A stretch of 34,230 nt of DNA from an uncultured bacterium (GTDB lineage Bacteria; Armatimonadota; JACIXR01). Positions 23,754 to 31,876 of the stretch are shown in pieces. Under the pieces are notes generated by a model. The model saw nothing but the letters and a program-made list of their open reading frames with translations. It searched no databases and was not told the DNA's origin. The position numbers and the translations under genes were made by a program. Every line of letters begins with the position of its first letter. The first letter of the stretch is position 1. Location of the stretch: contig CALITO010000049.1 in NCBI GenBank assembly GCA_938041455.1, positions 1-34,230 on the forward strand. Direction: 5' to 3'.

Positions 23754-25178
23754 ATGGTAAGAGTTCGCTTCGCTCCCAGTCCTACTGGTCATCTTCATAT
23801 GGGGAGCGCCCGCACGGCGCTCTTCAACTGGCTCTATGCTCGGAAGATGGGGGGAGTCTTCATCCTGCGCATAGAGGATACAGATTTGAGGCGAAATGTA
23901 GACGAAGCTTTCGGCGCCATCTTGGAAGCTATGAGGTGGCTGGGGCTTGATTGGCAAGAAGGTCCTTACTATCAATCGCAGAGGCTTCATCTCTATCGAG
24001 AGGTGGTAAAGCGCCTCCTTGAGGAGGGGTGGGCTTATCCCTGCTATTGCCTTCCCCAAGAGTTGGAAGAGAGAAGGAGGGAAGCCCTGAAGAGGGGAGA
24101 AAAACCTATGTATGATAGACATTGTAGGGACCTATCCCCAAAGGAGCGGGAGAAGTGGGAGAAAGAGGGAAGGAAGCCGGCAATAAGGTTCAAAGTCCCC
24201 CTCGAAGGGAAGACCTCTTTCCGGGATATAATCCGAGGGAGAATAGAGTTTCTCCATCAAGAGATAGAGGATTTCGTGATAATGCGCAAAGATGGCATCC
24301 CTACCTACAATCTCGCCTGTGTTGTTGACGACCACTATATGGAAATCACCCATATCATCAGGGGGGAAGACCATATCTCCAATACCCCCAAGCAAATCCT
24401 CATTTATAACGCATTGGGCTATCCCATTCCCCAATTCGCCCACCTCCCTATGATACTCGGTCCGGATAAATCGCGCCTTTCCAAAAGGCATGGTGCTACC
24501 TCCGTTAACGCCTATAGGGATATGGGCTTTTTGCCCGAGGCGGTGCTCAATTTCCTCGCCCTCCTCGGCTGGTCGCCGGGAGGAAACAGGGAGATAATCT
24601 CAAGGGAGGAGATGATAGAGGAGTTCGAGTTGGAAGGGGTGAAGAGACATCCCGCCGTATTCAATATGGACAAACTGATATGGCTCAATTCCCATTATAT
24701 GAAGACTTCCCCCCCTTCCCGCCTTGCCCACTTGGCGCTCCCCTTCCTCAAAAGAGAGGGATTAATAAAAGAGGGCGATTACCCAATCGAGATTTTGGAA
24801 AGGATTATGCCCCTCGTTCAGGAGCGAGCGAAGACATTGGAAGAGATGCCGAGATGGACAGATTTCTTCTTCAAACAAGAGATAGAATACGAGCAATCGG
24901 CGGTGGAGGAGTGGCTTCGGGACGAACTTCATCGGAAACTTCTTCTCTTGGCGAAAGAGGTTTTGGCGGTGCTTGAGCCCTTCACAAAGGAGAACATAGA
25001 GGTCGCTTTACGGGGGCTTGCTGAGAGAGAAGGGGTAAAGGCTAAGGAAGTATTTCATCCTTTAAGGGTAGCTGTGACGGGGAGAACGGTCAGCCCACCC
25101 CTCCTTGAATCCCTCGCCATCCTGGGCAAGGAGAAGACCCTTCAAAGGATAACCCAAGCCCTGAAATATGTGGGCTAA
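23754..25178 (+). CDS. gltX: glutamate--tRNA ligase
   Basis: Class I aminoacyl-tRNA synthetase that charges tRNA-Glu. The HIGH-type motif PSPTGHLHMGSA lies at residues 8-19, and the KMSKS-type motif SRLSKRHG at 240-247. The Cys pair near residue 99 (CYC) and the later Cys in RHCRDL recall the zinc-binding insert of bacterial GluRS. The C-terminal helical anticodon-binding region runs from about 320 to 474. Length is normal. Only three bases separate it from the upstream stop. Its TAA overlaps the TAG of the convergent glycosyltransferase gene. Confidence 0.97.
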   Translation: MVRVRFAPSPTGHLHMGSARTALFNWLYARKMGGVFILRIEDTDLRRNVDEAFGAILEAMRWLGLDWQEGPYYQSQRLHLYREVVKRLLEEGWAYPCYCLPQELEERRREALKRGEKPMYDRHCRDLSPKEREKWEKEGRKPAIRFKVPLEGKTSFRDIIRGRIEFLHQEIEDFVIMRKDGIPTYNLACVVDDHYMEITHIIRGEDHISNTPKQILIYNALGYPIPQFAHLPMILGPDKSRLSKRHGATSVNAYRDMGFLPEAVLNFLALLGWSPGGNREIISREEMIEEFELEGVKRHPAVFNMDKLIWLNSHYMKTSPPSRLAHLALPFLKREGLIKEGDYPIEILERIMPLVQERAKTLEEMPRWTDFFFKQEIEYEQSAVEEWLRDELHRKLLLLAKEVLAVLEPFTKENIEVALRGLAEREGVKAKEVFHPLRVAVTGRTVSPPLLESLAILGKEKTLQRITQALKYVG

Positions 25179-26341
25179 CCCGTTGTGTAGCCGTGGGGAG
25201 TCTTTGTCTCCCCCCAACTCTTGATGGTGAAACCTCGTAGGAAAGCAATCAGCCAGTGAAAGGAGAAGAGGAAGAAGAGGGGCAAATAGAGAACATCCTT
25301 CCACCTACCCTGACTAATTGCTCGGTAAAGGAAGAAAAGATACATCGCTACAAGGGAGAAGAGCCAGAGATGGACAGGGGGAAACCAATATGTGATATTT
25401 ATTCCCAAGCTCTTTAGGGGGAAGTAGATGACGGTGAGGAAGGCGCAAAGATACCAAGGAAAATAGAAAAGAGGGGATAACATATAAATAATGTCAAACA
25501 GGGGGAAGGGTTGCCATTTCCGTTTATTTATTATTCGCAGATGTCCCCTTATCCATCTCGCCCTCTGCCTTATTAGGGCTGACCAGTAAGGGGGCTTCTC
25601 ATCCAAGCACTCTACATCCGGGGCATATATCACCTTTATCCCTTTTTGAATCAGCTTGCAGTAAAGGTCAAAATCCTCTATTAATTCGTTTTCCCAAGCG
25701 TTTACCTCCTCCAAAATCCTCTTTCTTATGATTACCCCCGTTCCACCAATGGTGCAGGAAAGCCCTAAAGCACCTCTCCCCTCCCAAAAGGGCATACCGA
25801 AAAGGTCATATTCTATTTGCTGGCATTTGGTGAGAAGATTGAAATCGGCGTTCTTTGTGCCCAATCTAACCTGGAGAGCCTGAACCCGGGGGTGAGAAAA
25901 ATAGGATAGCACCTTCTTTAAAAAATCCTTTCCCACCCTGTTATCGGCGTCCATCTGGACGATTATATCCCCCGAGGAGTGCTGGAGAGCATAATTAAGG
26001 GCTAAAGCTTTTCCCGACTGAGGCGTCCTCAGCTCCACCACCTTGAGACGCTTATCAGTGAGAGAACGAGCTACCTCAAATGTCCTATCCTCACAATTAT
26101 GGCAAACCACTATTATCTCCAAATTAGGATAAGTCTGCTGGAGGAAATCATTGATTATCTCATTAATGACCTTTTCCTCGTTGTGAGCAGGTATGATGAT
26201 GGAGAAAAGCGGTGGGTCCACCAGTTTTCCCTCTTCCTCCCTTTTTCTGTAGGCAAGGCTGGAGAGTAGGACGAATAGCCAGGCAAAGGAGATTAAGAGC
26301 ATAAATATAGTGGCGGGAATGGTTAGGAAAGAGAGATCCAT
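25175..26341 (-). CDS. membrane family 2 glycosyltransferase (processive type)
   Basis: Transfers sugars from a nucleotide donor, probably building a polysaccharide at the membrane. After an N-terminal helix comes a GT-A domain: IIIPAHNEE (about residue 42), DAD (Asp131, Asp133) for metal and donor, ED (Glu222, Asp223) as acceptor-side base, and QRARW (259-263), the signature of cellulose, hyaluronan and NodC-type synthases. Three or more membrane helices follow to residue 388. The gene overlaps the stop of the upstream small membrane gene as TTGA; either that TTG (26350) or the ATG at 26341 starts it. Neither has a clear ribosome site, so coupling is likely. The product polymer cannot be read. 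Confidence 0.9.
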   Translation of the reverse strand: MDLSFLTIPATIFMLLISFAWLFVLLSSLAYRKREEEGKLVDPPLFSIIIPAHNEEKVINEIINDFLQQTYPNLEIIVVCHNCEDRTFEVARSLTDKRLKVVELRTPQSGKALALNYALQHSSGDIIVQMDADNRVGKDFLKKVLSYFSHPRVQALQVRLGTKNADFNLLTKCQQIEYDLFGMPFWEGRGALGLSCTIGGTGVIIRKRILEEVNAWENELIEDFDLYCKLIQKGIKVIYAPDVECLDEKPPYWSALIRQRARWIRGHLRIINKRKWQPFPLFDIIYMLSPLFYFPWYLCAFLTVIYFPLKSLGINITYWFPPVHLWLFSLVAMYLFFLYRAISQGRWKDVLYLPLFFLFSFHWLIAFLRGFTIKSWGETKTPHGYTTG

Positions 26342-26346
26342 AGCTG

Positions 26347-26631
26347 TCAAGCGGGAAGAGGAGGGGAGGGGGGAAGGAAACCAAGGGAGTAAATGAGCAC
26401 CATAAGGACGAAGATAAGGGATAGAATGACGAGTAAGAGAATGAAAAGGTCTTTTAGAGTCCTTATTCCCAAAAGATGGGCAAAGCCGAACGAAGTTTTT
26501 CCTTCCCTTTTAACGAGCAGGGCACCAGCGAAGAGAACGCAGACGAAGAAAAGGAAAAGGAAGAAGGGATAAAAGACCATCGGATTAAGGGAAAACAAGC
26601 GATATTTCTGGCTTCGCTTTGTTTTTTCCAT
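26347..26631 (-). CDS. small two-helix membrane protein upstream of the glycosyltransferase
   Basis: About 94 residues from the ATG at 26631; an in-frame TTG at 26646 would add five. Two strong hydrophobic helices (about residues 15-38 and 58-85) are joined by a short basic loop, and the tail is Pro-rich. I know no family for it. A GGGGAAGAAG purine run upstream of the ATG may be the ribosome site. It overlaps the glycosyltransferase gene, so a small partner subunit of that enzyme is a reasonable guess and no more. Confidence 0.65.
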   Translation of the reverse strand: MEKTKRSQKYRLFSLNPMVFYPFFLFLFFVCVLFAGALLVKREGKTSFGFAHLLGIRTLKDLFILLLVILSLIFVLMVLIYSLGFLPPSPPLPA

Positions 26632-26645
26632 AATCTTCTTCCCCA

Positions 26646-26674
26646 ATAATAGATGAAGGGTTGACTTTAGTCAA
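26646..26674 (-). promoter_or_regulatory. promoter of the small membrane protein and glycosyltransferase genes
   Basis: On the minus strand TTGACT (26669-26674), 17 bases, TATTAT (26646-26651, five of six). RNA would start near 26639, eight bases before the ATG at 26631. Its -35 box is the right arm of the palindrome TTGACTTTAGTCAA. Confidence 0.5.
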
Positions 26675-26689
26675 ATCTAAAAATATCCT
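26661..26689 (+). promoter_or_regulatory. promoter of the tandem GH-like genes
   Basis: TTGACT (26661-26666), 17 bases, TATCCT (26684-26689). RNA would start near 26696, with a purine-rich ribosome site at 26701-26710 and ATG at 26712. Its -35 box is the left arm of the same 14-base palindrome used by the opposite promoter. Confidence 0.45.
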
Positions 26690-26711
26690 TGGTCTTAAGA
26701 GGGAAGGAAAT

Positions 26712-28103
26712 ATGCGCGTTATCGTTATATTAATATGTTTTTTCTTGTGGGAACTTGCTTTGACCTCTGAGGTAAAGGGCACCATAGGGAGAGGACCTCT
26801 TAGGGTCCATCCTCAAAACCCTCGCTATTTCACGGACGACGGAAAGCGGGCAGTATATCTTACGGGAGTGGAGTATTGGGACATCCTGCGTGAGGATGGT
26901 TCTCCCGACCCCCGGGCTATGGACTACGAAAAATTCTTGGACATCGTAACACATCATCGTCTCAACTTCATAAGGTTGTGGCGGTGGAATGAGTTATTCA
27001 AGTTCAGTTTTCCTTTGGAGAACAAAATGTTTGGGAAACAAACTTTTTTCACTAGTCCTTCCCCTTGGCTACGCACCGGACCTGGAGTTGCAAAGGATGG
27101 TAAACCGAAGTTCGACCTAACGAAGTTCGACGAATCCTATTTCAAAAGACTTCGCCAAAGGGTAGAGATGGCTGGTAAAAGGGGGATATATGTTTCCGTT
27201 ATGCTCTTTGAGGGATATTCCATCCACAACTCCGATGCACCGTGGCGCTGGGATGGACACCCATTCAATAAGGAGAACAATATAAACGGTATTGATGGCG
27301 ATGCGAACGGAGACGGTGTTGGCTTGGAAGTCCACACCCTTGAGGTCCCGGAGGTCACAAGGATTCAAGAAGCCTATGTGCGCAAGGTCATAGATACCCT
27401 CAACGATTTGGACAATGTCCTTTACGAGATATCCAACGAAAGCCATTCCCAATCCACCGAGTGGCAATACCATTTCATCCGCTTCATAAAAAATTACGAG
27501 GCTAAAAAGCCCAAGCAACATCCCGTTTGGATGAGCACCCCTATTGGCATACCGGGTAATGACCTACTTTTTGAAAGCCCCGCAGATTGTATAGCCCCCT
27601 CCCCTCAAGGTGGTTATCGCGATGACCCTCCTCCCGCAGATGGCAAGAAAGTCATCCTCTCCGATACCGACCACCTCTGGGGAGCGCCCGGCGATTTCCA
27701 ATGGGTATGGAAAACATTCACCCGAGGTATGAACCCAATAAATTATGCAGAATTAGAGGATTTAGCCAATCCTTCTCCCAAACTGGGGGAGGCATTGAAA
27801 GCGATGAGCGTAACTCGTTGGGTAGCAGGACAAATCAACCTCGTTGAGATGGTCCCCCATCCAGAATTCGCTTCTTCACAATATTGTCTGGCGAACCCCG
27901 GCAAGGAATACTTAGTGTATCTCCCACAAGGAGGCGAGGTAATCGTAGACCTCTCCCCAAGTGAAGGAATTTTTGCCGTTAAGTGGATTCATCCTTCAAC
28001 AGGCAAAATCCACAAGGGAGAAAATGTGGAAGGAGGAAGAAAGGTTATCTTGCGTTCACCTTTAGAAGGGGCATCCGCTCTTTATATCAGAAATATAAGA
28101 TAG
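26712..28103 (+). CDS. secreted (beta/alpha)8-type glycoside hydrolase-like protein, copy 1
   Basis: A 463-residue protein with a signal peptide (about residues 1-20). A conserved opening, GPLRVHPQNPRYFTDDGKR, leads into a TIM-barrel like that of DUF4038/apiosidase-type proteins. Asn242-Glu243 in YEISNES matches the clan A acid/base position. The later strand carries SDTDHLWG (Asp318, Asp320) where a nucleophile would be expected. The C-terminal about 75 residues form a small beta domain (EYLVYLPQGGEVIVDLS) like a collagen-binding-like module. An upstream TTG at 26661 is rejected as start because it is the -35 box; the purine-rich ribosome site at 26701-26710 supports the ATG. A close paralogue follows after 13 bases. 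Substrate unknown. Confidence 0.82.
   Translation: MRVIVILICFFLWELALTSEVKGTIGRGPLRVHPQNPRYFTDDGKRAVYLTGVEYWDILREDGSPDPRAMDYEKFLDIVTHHRLNFIRLWRWNELFKFSFPLENKMFGKQTFFTSPSPWLRTGPGVAKDGKPKFDLTKFDESYFKRLRQRVEMAGKRGIYVSVMLFEGYSIHNSDAPWRWDGHPFNKENNINGIDGDANGDGVGLEVHTLEVPEVTRIQEAYVRKVIDTLNDLDNVLYEISNESHSQSTEWQYHFIRFIKNYEAKKPKQHPVWMSTPIGIPGNDLLFESPADCIAPSPQGGYRDDPPPADGKKVILSDTDHLWGAPGDFQWVWKTFTRGMNPINYAELEDLANPSPKLGEALKAMSVTRWVAGQINLVEMVPHPEFASSQYCLANPGKEYLVYLPQGGEVIVDLSPSEGIFAVKWIHPSTGKIHKGENVEGGRKVILRSPLEGASALYIRNIR
26792..26858 (+). repeat. 67-base perfect direct repeat, copy A
   Basis: Identical to 28221-28287 over all 67 bases, including silent codon positions. It encodes the opening motif PLRVHPQNPRYFTDDGKRAVY of the two paralogues (shown split: PLRVHPQNPR then YFTDDGKRAVY). 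Flanking bases diverge at once. Confidence 0.93.
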
Positions 28104-28116
28104 GGAGGCGAAGTTT

Positions 28117-29532
28117 GTGAAAGACAAAGTTTCGCTTATCTACAGTGGGCTGGTAGTTTCTCTGGGAACTTATTTCTCATTTATAGGAGCCCTTGTCTCG
28201 CCGAGAAACCCTCTATCAAAAGGACCTCTTAGGGTCCATCCTCAAAACCCTCGCTATTTCACGGACGACGGAAAGCGGGCAGTATATTTAACTGGTTCCC
28301 ACACCTGGTGCAATTTAGAGGATATGGGCTTAACTGACCCACCATATCCTTTTGATTTCTCCGCCTACCTTGATTTCCTTGGAAGACATAACCATAACTT
28401 CATTCGCCTATGGCGCTGGGAATTTCCTAAATTCCGCTACGACCCCGATGGACGCTTCTCCTTTACCAGACCCCATCCCTGGCGAAGAACTGGTCCAGGC
28501 TTGGCAAGGGACGGCAAGCTCAAGTTCGACCTAACAAAATTTGACGAATCGTATTTCAAAAGGCTTCGCCAAAGGGTAGAGATGGCGAACAAAAGGGGAA
28601 TATTTGTCTCAATTATGCTTTTTGAAGGGCACGGCTCCCAATTCGCCGCAAATGGCTGGGAGTTCCATCCCTTTCACCCCCAGAATAACATAAACGGAAT
28701 AGATGGCGGTGGGCTGGATTATTACACTCTGAAAAATCCCGAAGTCCTCGCCCTTCAGGAAGCCTATGTGAAGAAGGTCATAGATACCGTCAACGACTTG
28801 GATAATGTCCTTTACGAGATATGTAACGAGGCAGGCAACTATTCCACAGATTGGCAATACCATATGATTCGCTTCATTAAGGAATACGAATCCCAAAAAC
28901 CCAAGCAACACCCGGTAGGGATGACTTTCCAGTATGGAGGGGAAAGAAGCGGAAGGAATGCCGACCTTTTCAACAGTCCTGCGGACTGGATTTCCCCCAA
29001 TCCCCAGGGCGGCTACAGGGACGACCCTCCCCCAAGCGATGGTAAGAAAGTGGTCCTGAACGACACTGACCACCTTTGGGGCGAGGGCGGAAATCCCCAA
29101 TGGGTTTGGAAGAGCTTCACAAGGGGTCATAATCCACTCTTTATGGACAGAATATATGAACTGAGGAAGGAGGCATTCGCCTGGGGAGGGGAGGCACCCG
29201 AGGAGGATATTCCTCAAGCGGAGGAGATACGCAAGGCTATGGGAAACACCCTCCGCTTAGCACAAAGGTTCAATCTCGCCGATATGCTACCACTTCCCAA
29301 CCTTTCTTCTTCCCCCTACTGCTTAGCAAATCCCGGCACCTCCTACATCGTTTTCCTCCCCTCGGGCGGCGAGGTGAAAGTGGATTTGAGGAAGGTCAAG
29401 GGAAACCTAAAAGTGGAATGGATGCATCCCATTGAGGGTAACTTGATGCCAGCCGGGATTGTGGAGGGGGGAGATTGGAGAAGCTTCAAACCTCCCTTTG
29501 AGGGAGAGGCAGTTTTAGTGCTATCCAAGTAG
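28117..29532 (+). CDS. secreted (beta/alpha)8-type glycoside hydrolase-like protein, copy 2
   Basis: A 471-residue paralogue of the gene before it. The signal peptide or anchor covers about residues 1-30, then the same opening motif. Asn237-Glu238 (YEICNEA) and NDTDHLWG (Asp316, Asp318) match the first copy. It has an extra segment near residues 350-375 (EEDIPQAEEIRKAMG) and the same beta-rich end (SYIVFLPSGGEVKVDL). GTG start with GGGAGG upstream; probably one mRNA with copy 1. The stretch 28221-28287 is identical base for base to 26792-26858. Its TAG stop is the foot of a hairpin shared with the convergent gene. Substrate unknown, perhaps related to but not the same as that of copy 1. Confidence 0.82.
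   Translation: MKDKVSLIYSGLVVSLGTYFSFIGALVSPRNPLSKGPLRVHPQNPRYFTDDGKRAVYLTGSHTWCNLEDMGLTDPPYPFDFSAYLDFLGRHNHNFIRLWRWEFPKFRYDPDGRFSFTRPHPWRRTGPGLARDGKLKFDLTKFDESYFKRLRQRVEMANKRGIFVSIMLFEGHGSQFAANGWEFHPFHPQNNINGIDGGGLDYYTLKNPEVLALQEAYVKKVIDTVNDLDNVLYEICNEAGNYSTDWQYHMIRFIKEYESQKPKQHPVGMTFQYGGERSGRNADLFNSPADWISPNPQGGYRDDPPPSDGKKVVLNDTDHLWGEGGNPQWVWKSFTRGHNPLFMDRIYELRKEAFAWGGEAPEEDIPQAEEIRKAMGNTLRLAQRFNLADMLPLPNLSSSPYCLANPGTSYIVFLPSGGEVKVDLRKVKGNLKVEWMHPIEGNLMPAGIVEGGDWRSFKPPFEGEAVLVLSK
28221..28287 (+). repeat. 67-base perfect direct repeat, copy B
   Basis: Second copy of the repeat at 26792-26858, inside the second GH-like gene. The distance between copies is 1429 bases, that is, one gene length. 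Confidence 0.93.
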
Positions 29533-29547
29533 GGGTCATAACCCCTA
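29530..29547. terminator. stop-to-stop hairpin between convergent genes
   Basis: TAGGGGT, loop CATA, ACCCCTA: a seven-pair stem with a four-base loop. The outer three bases on each side are the TAG stops of the plus-strand gene (29530-29532) and of the minus-strand gene (29545-29547). A T run is only three long on the plus side and absent on the other, so it may end transcription weakly in both directions or protect 3' ends. Confidence 0.5.
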
Positions 29548-31779
29548 TTTGAGGAAAAACAGCCTCGTCTCTCCCTTCTTCAGCCTTAACTTGAACTGGT
29601 CTATATTCTTGCCTATGACCTCTCCAGTCAGAGCATCCTCAACGGTAGCCTTCTTCTTTAATTTAATCCTCCTCTCCCCCTCATCCCTCGCCGAGATGCA
29701 GAGGAAACCGTCATCCGCTTCAACCACATCGTCCATCTCGCTGAAGATATGAACGCCCGCTTCTTTGGCGATATTCCGCAACAGGGTTGAAGGCGCGGTC
29801 AATGTGCCGATATAGATTGTGTTATAAAACTTGCTCCGCTTCCTCCAGAGAGCGGGGAAGCCATTCTCCTCATATGTCCCCAGAACCTCCACTTCCCCCT
29901 CAGGATAGAACACAGGTGATAGTTGGTGATCCACGCCGAAATCGGCTACTTTTTCAGTGAGCGGGTTGCCCCCCATAACCTTTATTTGCCCCTTGATATT
30001 TCCCTCCTCCATCCTCATCTTCACCCCCAATAATTCCTCCATATTTTTGGCATCCAAGTAAGGGTCCTTTATCAAACCATTAGCGTAGAAGAAAACGCAA
30101 GTGCTACCTTGGCAATATCTCTTTATAGCCATTCTTTCCTTCTCTGTTAAGGCAAAGCAATTGAGGAAGATGTATAGTTTGGATTTAGGCACTCGTCCTT
30201 CCCCAAGGTCGTGGAGGTAATAGAAGCCCACAGGTGTGCCGAGGCGGTAGAGGGATTGGCGGATATAATAGAGTAAGGGAGTATTTATAGGGGGATAGGC
30301 TTGGCGCAGGTAGAAGTTGCTCTTCTCATCAACTATGACCGCTACCTCCGGCTTAAAAGATGGTTTACTGGTAAGATATCGATCGTAGATTCTCTTCAAT
30401 TTCCCCAGGTTCTGCCAAATGCCCTCGTCATCTAACCATCCGCTGGCGAAGAGGTCGAACCACCAACACCCCATTCGCCGGGGGAAAATGTGGGCGAAGT
30501 TGCGTTGGTGAACCCAATAGGTCTCCTCCGGATTATTTGAACCGCCATATGTGAAGTGGTCCCTCGCCTCGTCTTCCCTTTCCTTATTGTAGATATGGGT
30601 TCTGTGGTCGTCCTCGTTCAACCAGAGTTTGTTGTGGAGGGGGAGGGAATCGACGGCGGTCATAAAGGCACCTATTCCTCCCGCTCCCCTATCCCCATAG
30701 GAAATGGGGGAGACGAATACATCTATATAAGGGGAGTCAATTAGCCTTTTGAAGGCAAGGTGTCCGCTCTGCTGGACGCCGTAGGGCATCCCTCCCAGTT
30801 CAAAGATATAGCCGTAGAAATAGACCACTAACTTGCGCCCCTTTGTCGCCTCCTTAACCACTTTGGCGAACTCCTCCAAGGTTTCCGCCATAACGATGTT
30901 TTGGAACTCGTGGAAATCCACCAGTTTTCTCTCCTTTTTGGGGTCCCGGAAAAAGCCGAAGGAGGCGCTCATTCGCTCCTCTGGAGTGGGCAGGGTGACG
31001 GTGTCAAAGGTTATATCTGGCTCCCCCCAAGCTCTTCTGAGAGCTTCCTCCTTCCCATATTTCTCCTTTAGCCATTTGCGGAAAGCCTTCTCAAAGGCGG
31101 GCTCATAGCAATTGAGTTTGCCTTCCCAGGAATCATTGTAGAACCACTCCCCCGTGTTCTGCCCACAGGGATGATATCCGATGATATGGTCCCCGAACTT
31201 CTCCTCCAGGTGGCTCACCAGTTTCCTTAGAGCTTCGCCTGAAGCCCTCCTCCACTCCTCCGAAGCCACACTGGGCATCCCTCTTCCCCCTATCCAAACA
31301 ACCTCCCTACTATCCACCCACTTCCCATTCTCCAATTTCTTAAAGAGCATAATCGCATCAGGATGCTCCTCAAGCCACCAATCGGGAGTGCCCACGCTCA
31401 CCCTGGGGATTAACAAGGCTTCCGGATTACGAGCAAGGACCTTCTCTATCTCCCCGTCAATCCAACTGTAGTCCGGTTCCTCCCCGGGACGAGTTATCCA
31501 AGTATCTATACCACACCAGGACACAAGGTCAACTCCCTGCTTTCTCGCTAACTCTATGGCGTGGAGGGCTCTATCGCTTATAGTGCCATAGGAGCAATAA
31601 ATCAAGGGGACGAAGGGAATCTGGTTGAGGAAGATAACCGGTTTTTGCCCTAAGGGACGCACACTGGCCCTGAAAGATGGAGCAGGCTGAGAGGACAAAA
31701 TTATCACCCCCACAAAAATGGCAATGTAGAATTGAGACCTCTTAATCAACGGTATAACCGAGGGAAAAACCGTCAACAT
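29545..31779 (-). CDS. GH42-like beta-galactosidase-type hydrolase
   Basis: About 744 residues from ATG 31779. A signal peptide or anchor spans about residues 10-35 (IKRSQFYIAIFVGVIILSS). A TIM barrel follows with GQNTGEW (Glu211, acid/base position) and LWLNEDDHR (Glu389, nucleophile position), arranged as in GH42. Then come a trimerisation/GATase-like domain (about 450-620) and a beta-rich end. Overall similarity to true GH42 looks distant, so beta-galactosidase is a family guess; arabinose-linked galactosides or other glycans are possible. The open frame continues to a TTG at 31818, but a promoter covers that part. It lies 97 bases downstream of the GH127 stop and may be read from its own promoter and from GH127. 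Confidence 0.78.
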   Translation of the reverse strand: MLTVFPSVIPLIKRSQFYIAIFVGVIILSSQPAPSFRASVRPLGQKPVIFLNQIPFVPLIYCSYGTISDRALHAIELARKQGVDLVSWCGIDTWITRPGEEPDYSWIDGEIEKVLARNPEALLIPRVSVGTPDWWLEEHPDAIMLFKKLENGKWVDSREVVWIGGRGMPSVASEEWRRASGEALRKLVSHLEEKFGDHIIGYHPCGQNTGEWFYNDSWEGKLNCYEPAFEKAFRKWLKEKYGKEEALRRAWGEPDITFDTVTLPTPEERMSASFGFFRDPKKERKLVDFHEFQNIVMAETLEEFAKVVKEATKGRKLVVYFYGYIFELGGMPYGVQQSGHLAFKRLIDSPYIDVFVSPISYGDRGAGGIGAFMTAVDSLPLHNKLWLNEDDHRTHIYNKEREDEARDHFTYGGSNNPEETYWVHQRNFAHIFPRRMGCWWFDLFASGWLDDEGIWQNLGKLKRIYDRYLTSKPSFKPEVAVIVDEKSNFYLRQAYPPINTPLLYYIRQSLYRLGTPVGFYYLHDLGEGRVPKSKLYIFLNCFALTEKERMAIKRYCQGSTCVFFYANGLIKDPYLDAKNMEELLGVKMRMEEGNIKGQIKVMGGNPLTEKVADFGVDHQLSPVFYPEGEVEVLGTYEENGFPALWRKRSKFYNTIYIGTLTAPSTLLRNIAKEAGVHIFSEMDDVVEADDGFLCISARDEGERRIKLKKKATVEDALTGEVIGKNIDQFKLRLKKGETRLFFLK

Positions 31780-31789
31780 CTTTGGCGAT

Positions 31790-31818
31790 ATTATAAGGAA
31801 ATTGGGGAAAAATGACAA
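31790..31818 (-). promoter_or_regulatory. promoter of the GH42-like gene
   Basis: On the minus strand TTGTCA (31813-31818, five of six), 17 bases, TATAAT (31790-31795, six of six). RNA would start near 31782, about three bases before the ATG at 31779. No ribosome site is visible, which fits a leaderless message. Confidence 0.6.
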
Positions 31819-31876
31819 GGAGAAAGAGACAAGGGCAAAAAATTTTTCCGCTCAGCTGAAGGCAAGCCCGAAATAT

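Noticed and set aside
20986-25178. A defence or mobile system around the unknown winged-helix gene
   Set aside because: All neighbours are housekeeping genes in a coupled operon, with no nuclease, integrase, repeat or sign of insertion.
26661-26711. TTG start 17 codons upstream in the first GH-like gene
   Set aside because: The TTG is part of a good -35 box, and the ATG at 26712 has a ribosome site and begins a proper signal peptide.
28609-29217. Minus-strand open frame of 202 codons inside the second GH-like gene
   Set aside because: It mirrors conserved parts of the real gene; a similar but shorter frame lies opposite copy 1, which is what paralogous coding sequence would produce.
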